Positions 44,471 to 56,100 of a stretch of DNA of 64,000 nt are shown one piece after another. The DNA lies in the NCBI GenBank assembly GCA_900169235.1, contig FWCC01000082.1, positions 248,001-312,000 on the forward strand, given 5' to 3'. The notes under the pieces were generated by a model. That model saw only the letters and a program-made list of their open reading frames with translations, was not told where the DNA came from and did no database searches. Both the position numbers and the translations under genes were made by a program. The first letter of the stretch is position 1, and every line of letters begins with the position of its first letter. This DNA comes from Zarea fungicola (taxonomy: Eukaryota > Ascomycota > Sordariomycetes > Hypocreales > Cordycipitaceae).

Positions 44471-46894
44471 TTAGGCAAAGTTTCGGTTGCGGCCACCTCG
44501 GGTGCTGCGGTTCACATGGCCCTGCAGGACCTTCTTCGTCTCGACAAGACTGCGCTTGTGCTTGCTGCGCGCCTTGCCAATCGTCATGAGGAAGTTCTTC
44601 TTGCGCTCCTTTTCGCGGTTGCTCGTCGACTTGCCGGCCGCCTGCAGCTTGGCCTTGCGGATGGCCTGCGTGCTCTTGTGCTCCTCGCGGTCCGGCTTGC
44701 CCTCGCGCGCCAGCTCCACGCGCTCCTCCTTGGTCAGCTTGCGCAGGCGCGCGGGCGCCTCGATATTCTCGGCCGTAAGACCCTCATCCATGTGCCGGTC
44801 GTCGTGCCCGCCGTTGCTCTGCTTCTTGTTTGCGCGGCGCGCACCACCGAGGTTGCGCTGGATGGCGGCTTCCGTGCGGAGCTCCTGCAGCTTGGCGAGA
44901 TCGGCGGGCGTGAGGACCGTGGTGGTGGCAAGCTTCATCATGCGCGCAATCTCGTCCTCGCGCTCGGCGAGCTCGGCGGCCGCGGCCTCTTCACGCTTGG
45001 CAGCCTCCTCCGGGTTGATCTCTTCTTTTTCTTCCTCCTGGCCCTTGGCGGTCCGCTGACGCTTGGGCTTCTTTTCCTTGGGCGCCTCGTCCTCGCCCTC
45101 GTCCTCGCTGCTCACGTTGATCCACTCGCCCGACTCGCTGCTGTCGTCCGAGGCCACCTCCCACTCGTCGTCGTCGGCCTCCTTGTGGTCCTCCTCGTCC
45201 GACTCGGCATCGGACGGCAGCCCTTGCTCGGCGAGGCGCCGCTTGCGCTGCTCGTGCTTCCACTTGGCCAGCAGATCGAGACCCTCAATCTCGCCCGTCG
45301 TCTCCTCGCCAAACTTGTGCTGCTTCTGGATGCCGCTGCGCAGGCCGAGGGCGGCGTCCTTGCCGCGGTCGCGCTTCTTGAGCAGCTCGGCGCCGACCTC
45401 GCGGTAGAGCGAGAGCAGACCCTTGGCGGCCATCATGACGCCCTTGTCCTTGCTCTTCTTGTACTGCACCAGATCTTGGAGCAGCGTGTCCGTCATGGCG
45501 AGGGGCTGGCGCGCGCAGACCTCGCGGACGGCGTTGAGACCCGCGGCCGCGACCTCGGCGGCCGAGCCCTCCGAGATGAACTCGTTGGCAATCTTTTGAA
45601 TGAGGGGCTCGAGCGCGTCGGGCGGGACGAGGTTGTGCGTGCCCTGCGCGAGCGAGGCCAGGAACGAGGTGACGTTTTGCTGGCGCGGCGTCAGGTACTT
45701 GATGAACCACGAGTACAGCGGGACGACGGTGAGCTTGTGCAGGCCGACGAGACGGGTGACGAGCTGGAGGACGAGGAGCTTGGAGTCGAGCGAGAGCTTG
45801 GCCTTTGTGTTTTGGAGGTGCTTGGAAAAGAGGTTCTCCGCGAAGCCCTGCGGGTCGTGGAGCAGGTGCAGCGCCGAGAAGTTGAGCGGATGGGGCGCGT
45901 TCTTCTTGCGCTCCTGGCGCTTCACCTTGTCCAGCGCCTTGGTGTAGGACTTCTTTTGCTTCTTGCTCTTCTTGTTGATGGTGATGTTGTGCTTGACCTT
46001 GCCAAGGTCAACCTCGGCGTCGCTGTCGTCGTCCTCGAGCTCCTCGCGCTCCTTGTCGCCGCCGAGGAAGAAGCGGACGCCACCAATGATGACCTTTTCA
46101 TTGTCCGCGAGGCATGCCTCCTTCATGACGTCCACGGGCTTCGACTCGGTCCAGATCTGGCGCTTCCACATCTCGCGGGTGATTTTGATGGCCCAGATGG
46201 CGCGGGGCGAGGCGCGGTCGGCCGTTACGAGGTTGTAGAGGACGGTCTGAATGGTGCGATTGAGCGGGTGGTTGATGGACTTTGAGTTGGAGTTGCGCAG
46301 GTCGCTGAGGATCTTGCTGAAGAGGAGGGCACGGAGCGACTTGGAGGGTGAAGAGACGAGGATGGGGAACAAGGACTTGAGGACCGTGGCGGAGTCGACC
46401 ACGTCCTTGCGGCGGAGGAGGAGCAAGCTGCTGACAATCTTCTCACGCAGTTCTGGGTGCAGAATAGCGTGGTGCTGCGTAATGATCTCGTCGAGGTCCT
46501 CCGGGTAGCGCGCCATGACGTCCGGGTAGCAGTCGGCAATGTGCGCCATGAGGTCAATCATGTTGTGGAAGGATTCGATGGAGTCGGCCGAGACGGTGGT
46601 CGGGGACATGAGGAAGATGTCGCGCTGGGTCTCGTACTGCTCCCATTGCTTTAAGAATTCATCTTTGTAGGATCTGGAGGGGGTGTATGTGTTAGCTGCC
46701 TATTTTCTTTTCTTGGGAATTTTCATTGCTCGTTCAGAGAGGCTGGGACAAATCGTACTTGGGATCACGACGGATTTTGTACTGCAAGCTCGCACTGGGA
46801 GAAGTTAGCATGTAGTGGCCAATCCTGGAGGACGGGTCTGTACGAACAAATCGGCATCGATTTTCTCGAGCGCGGCAACCTTTCTTTTCACCAT
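44471..46894 (-). CDS. sda1: Sda1, 60S ribosome biogenesis factor
   Basis: Three exons, 46894-46848, 46794-46759 and 46673-44471, give 761 residues, close to yeast Sda1 (767). Exon 2 is only 36 nt. The joins give ALEKIDADF, ASLQYKIRRDPK and SYKDEFLKQWEQYETQRDIF, the conserved Sda1 N-terminus. The N-terminal half is helical repeat; the middle has a strongly acidic tract (SDAESDEEDHKEADDDEWE); the C-terminus is basic and ends in RSTRGGRNRNFA. Sda1 is a nucleolar/nuclear protein needed for maturation and export of pre-60S particles and first named for actin defects. The first donor (GTTCGT) is not a strong consensus, but the branch site CTAAC and the acceptor are good. Confidence 0.95.
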
Positions 46895-49800
46895 TTTGAC
46901 GACGAGTTTCTGGTTGAGCTGGTTGGTGAAGGCGGTCGCTGCAATGGCGGGACGGCAACTTTTTTTTGCAGCATGGAGAAAATTTGGGGTCCTGATAAGA
47001 TAAGGCGACAAGAGGCCCGCTTTAGTTACTGGCGTAGACAGCGGATGAGATCTCGAGAGATACGATTTTTTGTTTATAAAAAAGAAATACCAAGAATATT
47101 AAAGAATGTTGTTTTATCGATTATGAGAAACCTCTCCAAGTTTAAAATGATAGTACGCCACTTCTGCGGCGGGAGTTGTGTACCGATGGTGTTGTGCAGA
47201 AACACTAGAACGCTGACGTATAAATCACCAATGATGAAGCTGGTGTATAACTCCAAATTGTAGATAAATGCGACTTTTTTTTATTTATATTACAATATAC
47301 TAATCGGGTGGGCATTAGCAGGTACAGTCCTTGGATATGCCATTCGCCAAGTTCACCATTGCGGAGTGACAATGTTGTCGCTGGTCCAAATCTTCTTATT
47401 TTTTTAAAAAACAATCTGGCGGCAGGTAATAAGACAACTACATGAATTTGACCGAATAGCTTGTGGAGTGGCAAGGTGTAAATGTTCTCGTGCTTCTTAA
47501 TTGCGTTCGGTAAAGACTGTCGCCTCCGGAACCTCGAAGCAAGTAAATTAGTTGGTCCTTTGGCTAAATAAATAGAAGAAAACCTGAGTTCATAAATACA
47601 GGGTAAGCTTTTACACTATTCATCTATGCATAGGCAAAGTGGCTTGTTCTGTACAAATATTGGCGCTACATATGCATGTTTGAAATGCGTCTCGCTACAA
47701 TCCGCTGACGGACATTGCCTATCAGGTCAAATTCATTCACTTCCCCGTTATTTAACATCCATCATTGTGAAATAAAGCGGCATTGAAGATGTAAACACAA
47801 CATCATTGACCAACATGGACAAGTACGAGGTATGCCAGTATCGAACCAATATTTGCGATCACGTTTACCTGCATTGTCAGCAAATGTTGCCAGATTCATT
47901 CTATACATACAATTTTCTCAAGTGCTTCAAGCAATAAACCGGTGAGTTTAGACTCGGGTGCAGTGGCGGGCAGTTACGAGTTCCGTTCACCACAGGACCT
48001 GTTGAAGCACATAAACGACGTCGACATCACGCAGTTGCACGTGCATGTAACACCTTGTTTGGAATTAAAGGGTCAACGGCGTTTGATTCCTAATTGTTTA
48101 AATAATGCCCCGTTATCTCCATTAAGGTTCTTACCCATGGAAAGTGCCAAGGTGAGTAGGAGGCAAGGTGGAGATGCAAGACGTCAAGGCAAAGGCCAGC
48201 CATTGCCCACGTGGTTGCGCTTTTGGACGATTCCACGCCGGATTGCTCTGCAGATGTACGAGGCCTTTCATCAGGTCCAAATATACATAATTGTAACGAG
48301 AAAACGAGGCGGCTTTAGTCCGGACCAAGACAGAAGTGCACGCGAGGCTCGTTCATGTAGTATGAGCTCGTTTGACAACAATTGAAGAATAGTGCGTCTA
48401 TTTTACATGGTAATGGCCTTTTGGACATGTCCTACGTGCGCATCATTCGGTTCGAGAGAGTGGTCAGGTTGCGATGCGATACTGGAAGACGGATTTGCCG
48501 TGTACGTGACAACAGATTGGTTGGCCAGAGAATCAACGAAAAAATACGAGGTGGAAAAGCATAAAAGAAATCCAAAAAAAAAAACGGCAAGGCCGTGCCA
48601 AGAATAAAAAACCTCGGGAGGAGATGCTGCGAAAAGGGCTGATCTGGTCTTTGTTATCTACTGGGCGAGTCTGGGCGAGCCATGGTGGCCGCTGGCCAAG
48701 TTTCTGACTGCCGTGAAGCTCAAGCGACTAATTGGATGCATGAATGAAACTGGCGAAAGGGAAAATCAGCGAGGCGAAGCCAAGCTCGGTGTGGTGTCCC
48801 AGACGGGCGCCCATTTCCCAAATTGGGCGACCGAGGCTCCTGCACGAGGCACACGATCCGGGTATGCATATCAGCTATCCATAGAACCATGAACAATTCT
48901 CACTCCCAAAATTTATCAGGCATGTTTTTACTGGCTTTTTTGCGTTGCCAATGGTTGCCAATGTGTCGCCAAGATGTACTGCCAAGTAAGATGGACCGAC
49001 ACAAGGCAGCCTAAGCACCGGTCAAGCGACACGGGCAGGAGAGATGAAAACGTGGGAATGTCTGTGGCTATGAGTTACTTTGACTTGTTATCGAGGCGTC
49101 AGCTTCGTTTCTGTTGTCGCTGGTGAAGTAGTCGAATCGATTGCCTCATGGTAAGGAGTCGTCAGTATAGAAGCGCGGCAATCGACATTCCAGGGTCACT
49201 ACTAGATTTATAGTGTAAGCACCTACCAACCGCGAGCCAAAGTATGTAGTTATGGACTGACCTGACTGGGTTGATGCAGGGCGTTGGGTCTGCGGAGTGA
49301 GGAGCCTCGTGCGAGCATCGTGCGCGAGCAGCTCACAGCGCAGAGAGAATGGGTTTGTGAATGCTGAAAACGGACTACACGGGATGGCTTCCAATTACCA
49401 AACAAGGACGCACGTGTGTATATTGAGAAAGATGATTGGACTGCCTGCCAAGAGCCGATCTGGCTATTCTCGACATTTATTGCGAGGGCTTGTTTATTAG
49501 AGGCTCGGCAGTGGAGGTGTTGGTGGTGGTGCTTGCGACAAGCTGTCTGTCTCAGTGGCCTTTGGTGGCTTCGCGGGCCTCCTTTAGTGGCATGTGCCCT
49601 GGAACACCGCTAACCCTTGTCGTGATAGTGGCTTGGCATTAGCGCCAACGTAAAAATTAAAGTTATCGCCTTGCAAGATGCGCTGACAATCGAAGCAGCC
49701 TGGGCCTCTATACCTGTATCAAGTGTATCAAGTATGAGGACTGACATGCCGTTTGTCGTCTCTCAGTCGGACCGTCTACAAACGACATAACATCACCAAC

Positions 49801-50941
49801 GTTTCATCACCATTTCATCACCACAGCCACGTTTGCCAAATACTGCACAGTATATTCATTCATCTTCTCTCAAATCTCTTTTCAGCTTCGTCACGCCCCG
49901 TCCGCACCCGCATCGCGCCACGGCCGTACAGCTCCCCGCCCCAGACCCTGCATCCATCAACGCTCCTGGTTTTACAGCCTTCGCCGTGCCGTGTTCCAAG
50001 AAACTTCCTTCAATGTGCTGCTCCATACAAAGCCACGTGCTGGTCTACCGTGTTCGACTCTCGGGTTTCTTTCGCGTTGGAAGCCATCCTCAGATGGAGT
50101 ACTGGGCAGAGGGCTACACCAGAGTATAGTGGCAACGACACAGGCCCTGGTACTTTTGTCATTTGATTCTGAATCTGCAAGAGAACATAGCAGCTACTGT
50201 CCAGTATCTGGCATCGAGCGGCAATACTTGGCTAGCTGAAAGGCCCTACAAACAACAGTACCATATTACTACATTTCCGAAAGAAACAAAGAAACAAAGA
50301 AACTTGCCGTCACATGTGATTATCCAAAAATAAAAGCTTGAATACAACTTACAGGCGATTTTCTTGAGCAGTTTCTCGGGCTAAGATTGTGTTTGAATCC
50401 ACCACACCACCGACCAAGTCAGCGACATGCAGCCACGGTACTAAACAATCACCTTTCGAAACCACGCAGTACTTTCTTTCCCGACTTCTAGACCAAAAAC
50501 TCACAGCTACCCTTGGCATTGTCGCCCGCCTCGTTGCCCAGCTTCGAGGTTTCCACACGCCCCTCCATTTGACCCGCCACCAAGCACTAACCGGCCCATA
50601 CTGCTCATGCCCTCATCCATTGGTTGCGCTATTACCGAGTCTTTTTGCTGGAAACACAAAACTAGTATCGAAATCTTGGCGCAATAGACTGTACAGGCGC
50701 CGAAAGTACAAGGACGGCCCATTGTCTGCTCTGGGCTAAAGTGTGAACCTAGCCAAGCCAGCCCAGTCCAGCCCAGGTATATAGTCTACTCAATCGCGCC
50801 GCTCTTGCACACCTATTGCTTTCCTTTCCAAGGTCATTCTCGGTGGTCTCTTCATCCTTATTCGGCTTCATTGCTCTTCATAGGTCCAGCTCTTCTTTCC
50901 ATCAAGACCTGCAAAACACCGACAGCCGAAGACCCGCCGCA
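46895..50941. other. Gene-poor region (4 kb)
   Basis: It separates sda1 (leftward) from the phosphate symporter (rightward). No open frame has a recognised domain or consistent exon structure. It includes a short AAAGAAAC repeat near 50281-50301, a CACGTG hexamer at 50034 and a TATATA-like word near 50778. The last 150 bases are pyrimidine-rich, as for a strong promoter. Confidence 0.45.
50034..50039. promoter_or_regulatory. CACGTG E-box, possible Pho4/NUC-1 site
   Basis: A perfect CACGTG sits 903 bp upstream of the phosphate symporter start. In yeast and Neurospora this hexamer binds the phosphate-starvation factors Pho4/NUC-1 in front of such permease genes. The distance is large and a chance match is possible. 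Confidence 0.3.
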
Positions 50942-52657
50942 ATGGTTCTTCACCAGTACGACTACCTTTTGGCCGTCGGCACCATCTTCGCCTTCCTCGA
51001 TGCCTGGAACATTGGTGCCAACGATGTCGCCAATTCGTGGGCCAGCTCCGTCTCGTCCCGATCCATCACCTATGTGCAGGCCATGTGCGGCGCGTCTCTC
51101 ATGGAGTTTAGTGGTGCTCTAGGTGTTGGTGGTCGTGTCGCCGATACCATCCGAACCAAGGTCGTCGATGTCAAGCGCTTTGACAAGCGCCCTGCTCTTC
51201 TCATGCTCGGCATGGTTTGCGCCATCATGGCCTCGTCTCTCTACCTCACCATGGCCACCAGGTTCGGTATGCCAGTCTCCACCACTCACTCTATTCTTGG
51301 CGGTGTCCTCGGTATGGGCATCGGTGCTCTGGGTAACTCGGGCATTACCTGGGTTGGTTACACCAAATCTGGCGCTGTCGATCTGAAGCAGGGCGTTGTC
51401 CAGGTTTTCCTTGCTTGGATTATTGCTCCCGTCATGTCGGGCTGCTTTGGCGCCATCATTTTCCTCTTTACAAAGTATGGAGTGCTTCTTCGCTCCAACC
51501 CCGCTGCCAAGGGCCTGTTCCTTGTCCCAATCTACTTCTGGCTCGCTTCCTCTCTCATCGTCATGTTGCTGCTCTGGAAGGGTGGTGACTACAAGGTCAA
51601 CCTGCACGACGCCCAAATCCCCGGTGTCATTGTTGGCGCTGGTGCTGGCTTTGCCTTGCTCATTACCGTTTTCCTTGTCCCCTGGATGTACCGCGTCGTT
51701 ATCAAGGAGGATTGGCAGCTCAAGAGCTGGCACATTATCCAGGGTCCGCTTCTGCTGCGCCGCGGTGAGGTCCCCCCTCCTCCCGAGAACTTTACCGGTA
51801 TTGTCCGCAACTACTACGAGGGTCATCTTACCAGGGAGGAGCTTGATGCCCGCCGCAGCCGCAATGCCGCAGTTGTTACCGATGACATTGAGGGCCAGCA
51901 CGACAACAAGGCTGTTTCCGAGGTTGTCTCGGAGCAGAGCGATGAACAGCCCAAATATGTCCACAAATCTCTCATCGGGCCCAAGCCTGAGGGCCCCTGG
52001 TATACTCCCGCTGTTGCTTTCTGGTGGCTGAAATGGGCTGTCCTCCGTGGTGTTGATCAGGATGTCGTCAGCTCCCAGAGCGAAAAGTCTGTTATTGCCG
52101 GTGATGTCGAGGAGATTCACGCCCACGCCCGCCACTTTGACAACAAGACCGAGTTTCTTTACACCTTCCTCCAAGTCATGACTGCTGCCGCCGCCTCCTT
52201 CACCCACGGCGCCAACGATGTTGCCAACGCTGTCGGCCCCTACGCCTCCATCTACGAGATCTGGAAGACGGAGAAGATCCCCAGCAAGGCTCCTGTCCCT
52301 ACCTGGATTCTCGCCTTTGGTGGTGCCGGCATCGTCATTGGTCTCTGGACCTACGGCTACCACATCATGCGCAACCTGGGTAACCGCGTCACGCTCATGT
52401 CTCCTTCTCGCGGCTTTTCCATGGAGCTTGGTTCCGTCATCACCGTCGTCATGGCCACTCGCCTTCAGCTCCCCGTCTCCACCACCCAGTGCATCACTGG
52501 TGCCATTGTCGGCGTCGGTCTCTGCAACGGTGATTGGCGTGCCATCAACTGGCGCATGGTTGCCTGGATCTATCTCGGTTGGTTCATCACTGTGCCCGTA
52601 ACCGGTCTCATTTCTGGCATCCTGATGGGTTTCATTACCTTTTCTCCTCACTGGTAA
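50942..52657 (+). CDS. pho89: Na+/phosphate symporter, Pho89/PHO-4 type
   Basis: A single exon of 571 residues, ATG at 50942; Neurospora PHO-4 is of similar length. Two PiT signatures are present: GANDVANSWASSVSSR near residues 25-40 and THGANDVANAVGPYASI near 420. Each starts one half of the inverted repeat. About ten to twelve hydrophobic segments flank a hydrophilic central loop (about residues 290-370, EVPPPPENFTG and an acidic stretch). The protein takes up phosphate with sodium at the plasma membrane and is usually induced by phosphate starvation and alkaline pH. Codon use is biased toward C-ending codons. Confidence 0.96.
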   Translation: MVLHQYDYLLAVGTIFAFLDAWNIGANDVANSWASSVSSRSITYVQAMCGASLMEFSGALGVGGRVADTIRTKVVDVKRFDKRPALLMLGMVCAIMASSLYLTMATRFGMPVSTTHSILGGVLGMGIGALGNSGITWVGYTKSGAVDLKQGVVQVFLAWIIAPVMSGCFGAIIFLFTKYGVLLRSNPAAKGLFLVPIYFWLASSLIVMLLLWKGGDYKVNLHDAQIPGVIVGAGAGFALLITVFLVPWMYRVVIKEDWQLKSWHIIQGPLLLRRGEVPPPPENFTGIVRNYYEGHLTREELDARRSRNAAVVTDDIEGQHDNKAVSEVVSEQSDEQPKYVHKSLIGPKPEGPWYTPAVAFWWLKWAVLRGVDQDVVSSQSEKSVIAGDVEEIHAHARHFDNKTEFLYTFLQVMTAAAASFTHGANDVANAVGPYASIYEIWKTEKIPSKAPVPTWILAFGGAGIVIGLWTYGYHIMRNLGNRVTLMSPSRGFSMELGSVITVVMATRLQLPVSTTQCITGAIVGVGLCNGDWRAINWRMVAWIYLGWFITVPVTGLISGILMGFITFSPHW

Positions 52658-53102
52658 AACGCAAGCGAGACAACACACAAGATACCCGGTCCAGTGCTGG
52701 TTTATAATTCAATGTAGACTATATCAAGTCTGTATCCTTTTCTATAGTCTTCTAATTTAGTCCATGTTAAAAGCATTTGCATAAAAGCGTACAAGAATTT
52801 CATTGTTTACTATTTCATCAGGGAGCCAGAAGCCATGCATTGAGCCAGTTCAGGCGGGGTAACCTGGCGCGCATAAGTGAGGCTGCATGATGTAGGCGGG
52901 GTATGCAGATCGTCTGGCAGGGCCTTGCAGGTACTTATTGTAAGCTGGGAATCTGCTAGCCGCCGATAGCAACAATTGATTGATATTTTCAAGTCTCTGT
53001 TGTCAGTGGTTACTTGGCGCTCTGGGTTCCCTGTACCGTGGTACACTGGATGACGCAGATCCATCAGATCTGAATTACTTCACAATTTAAACAATCGCGA
53101 CA
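52658..53102. other. Intergenic, no gene seen
   Basis: The 445 bp between the symporter stop and the NLR-like gene start. It should hold the terminator of the first and the promoter of the second. Confidence 0.4.
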
Positions 53103-56100
53103 ATGAACGAGTCTCCTACGCAGTTCACGCACGACGACTATACAGTTGGGTGGATATGCGCTCTGCCCGACACTGAGTTGGTGGTGGCAGGTGCCATGCT
53201 CGATCACGAGCATCCAGTGCTTTCGGCAGCCGACCCGCAAGATACGAATTCATATCTTTTTGGAAGTGTCGGACGCCACAATGTAGTCATAGCCTGCCTG
53301 CCCGCGGAATCGACAGGCAAGGTGTCCGCCGCAACAGTTGCCACAAACATGCTCCGCAGCTTCAAAGCTGTCAGATTCGGGCTGATGGTTGGCATCGGTG
53401 GAGGGGTACCTTACTATGGTTCGACTGTTTCTAAAGACAGTGACAATGAATCCGAGAACGACGAATCCGATTCAGACGACGGCGAAGACATCAAAGACAT
53501 TCGACTCGGCGATGTTGTCATCGGTCTGCATTCCAAGGCTGCAGAAGCAGTTATACAGTATGATTTTGGCAAGTCAGAGCAGAAGAAGAAATTTTTTTAC
53601 GCTGGAGGGAGGCTTAACAAACCCCCGAACCTGGTTTTGAATGCTGTTTCAATGCTCCGCGGCCAGCATATACGGAAGGGTCACAACATCACTGAGGTGC
53701 TGTCTGCAATGCTTGCAAACAACCCGGGCATGGGAAAGCATTTTTCGCGTCCAGGTCCTGAGAAGGATAATCTTTTCAAGTCAGATGTCATCCATGTAGA
53801 GGGCAGGAAGTCGTGCAAAGCCTGCCGCAGGCCTGATGATGGGAACCTCGTGACGAGGAATGATCGATTTGACAACGCTCCACAGCTACACTACGGAACT
53901 ATTGGATCAGCAGATCAAGTGATGAGGGATGCCATCTTACGAGATAAGTTGGCACAACAGCAAAATATTCTCTGCTTTGAAATGGAGGCCGCAGGTGAGT
54001 TTTCACTGCGCCAGCTTTGCCCGCACCACATCTGACCACTACCAGGCTTGATGGACGCGTTTCCTTGCCTCGTCATTCGTGGTATTAGTGACTATGCGGA
54101 TTCCCACAAAAATAAGGCCTGGCAGCCATATTCAGCATCGGTGGCAGCAGCGTACGCAAAAGAGCTCCTATATGTCATTCCCGCACAGGAAGTCATGAGC
54201 CTTTCTCCAATCAGGCAAAGTACGCGCATTGGCCTTCACTTTACCTCTGTGTTACTTCAATAAGAACTTTGCTAATCTCTTGAAGTAATGCAAAAGCTCG
54301 AGCTCGGGCAGCAGATCTTGCGTGACACGAATGCCCATGTGCGCGAAATGAAGGCAGATCAATACGCACAACGCATCGAACGCTGGCTTTCACCTGCGGA
54401 CCCGTCTACAAACATGAATACCGCAAGAAAATCGCGACAGCCGGGGACTGGAAAATGGTTCCTACAGAGTAAGCCATTTAGGGAGTGGGAGCATGGCTCC
54501 CGCCAGTGCTTGTGGCTATACGGTATGCCGGGATGCGGCAAAACCGTTCTGAGCGTTACTATCCTCGACCACATCGCGGAAATAAACAACACAACTGTGC
54601 TGTATTTCTTCTTCGATTTCACAGATGCAAAAAAGCAGAGACTAGACGACATGTTGTGCTCCCTCATCTTTCAGCTCTCTTGCCTACGGCCAGACTCTAG
54701 GAGAACGCTCGACAGCTTATTTTCCTCTCATCAAGACGGGCGCACACAACCCGACACTGATAAGTTAGTATTATGCCTGAATACTATGATTCAAGATGAG
54801 AAAATTCTTGTTCTCATCGATGCTCTGGATGAGTGCTCTGAAAGGCCCAAGTTATTAAGCTGGCTGGAGGACTTCATCCCCGCCCTTGCGAATGTCCAGC
54901 TCCTATCTGTTAGCCGGCCTGAAGATGACATCAACAGCAGTCTTCGCAACTTGATTGGAGATATCAACTGTATTTCTCTCAACAAAACCTCTATTAACGA
55001 CGATATTGGCTTGTATGTCCATACCAGGTTACACATGAGTCAAGAATTCGAGAGGTGGGCAAAATTGCCGCAAGTGCGGGACAGTATCGAGACTGCTCTC
55101 AGTAGTAAAGCGGATGGACTGTAAGTTGTGAATAGTGATCCTGGACTATTCATCTGGTATTAATATTGTAAATGTAGATTTAGGTGGGCAGCTTGTCAGC
55201 TGGATCGCGTTAAGGAATGCCTTGATCGCGAAGCAGTGGAAGATACGCTGCAATCGCTGCCTTCTGACTTGAACACAACATATGCCCGAATTCTTGAAAA
55301 TATCCCACCGGAAATAAAGAAGAAATCAATGCGTTTGCTGCAGTTCCTTGTTCACTCGGAACGGCCTCTGAGCCTCAGAGAGGCAGTTGATGTGATTGCC
55401 GTTCGCATCGACCCTGGGTCTTTCAACACAGACGATAGGCTTCCGTGGCCAGAGGAAATTACGAAATTTTGTTCTAGCCTGGTATTGCTCCTCGGAAGTT
55501 TAGATGGTGAAGAGGAACCGACCGTTCAGCTAGCACATTTCTCAGTGAAAGAGTACCTCGAGAACTGTAGTGTCTCGGGATTTAGTGCAATTGAGCGTAT
55601 GACTTCCATCACACAGGTATGCTTGAACTATCTCGGAAGCATACACAGTGATGGAATTTCTAGCTTGGCCGTACAATATCCTTTACAGGGACTTGCAGCA
55701 GCTATATGGATGGATGGTGCCCGCCATGCGGAAGGCTCAGTATCAGGTCTGGAGACAATCTTAAAATTCATCCAGAACGAGAAACAATTTAGACTCTGGA
55801 TTGATCTGGCCACAGATGAGGAGAGTTGGTGGCCCGATACTGTGGTGACATCCAGGGTCACACCGCTATACTTTGCATGCCTTTTAGGTCTTGAAAAGAC
55901 CGCAGGCAGACTGATATCAAACGGCGCTGATGTTAATGCACAAGGTGGCTGGCATGGCACCGCTCTCCAGGCTGCTTCAGGATTCGACCGTCGAGAGATT
56001 ATACAGCTCGTCTTGGATAATGGAGCAGATATCAATGCACAAGGCGGCCACTTTGGCTATGCTCTCCAGGCTGCTTTATGTCGAGGGCATGAGCCAACTA

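Noticed and set aside
44516..46285. A 589-codon plus-strand frame antisense to sda1, and a similar 519-codon minus frame (51119-52678) antisense to the phosphate symporter
   Set aside because: Both are shadows created by strong codon bias in the opposite genes; neither has a domain.
47942..48385. A 147-codon frame beginning at GTG
   Set aside because: No ATG start, no domain, and no supporting exon upstream.
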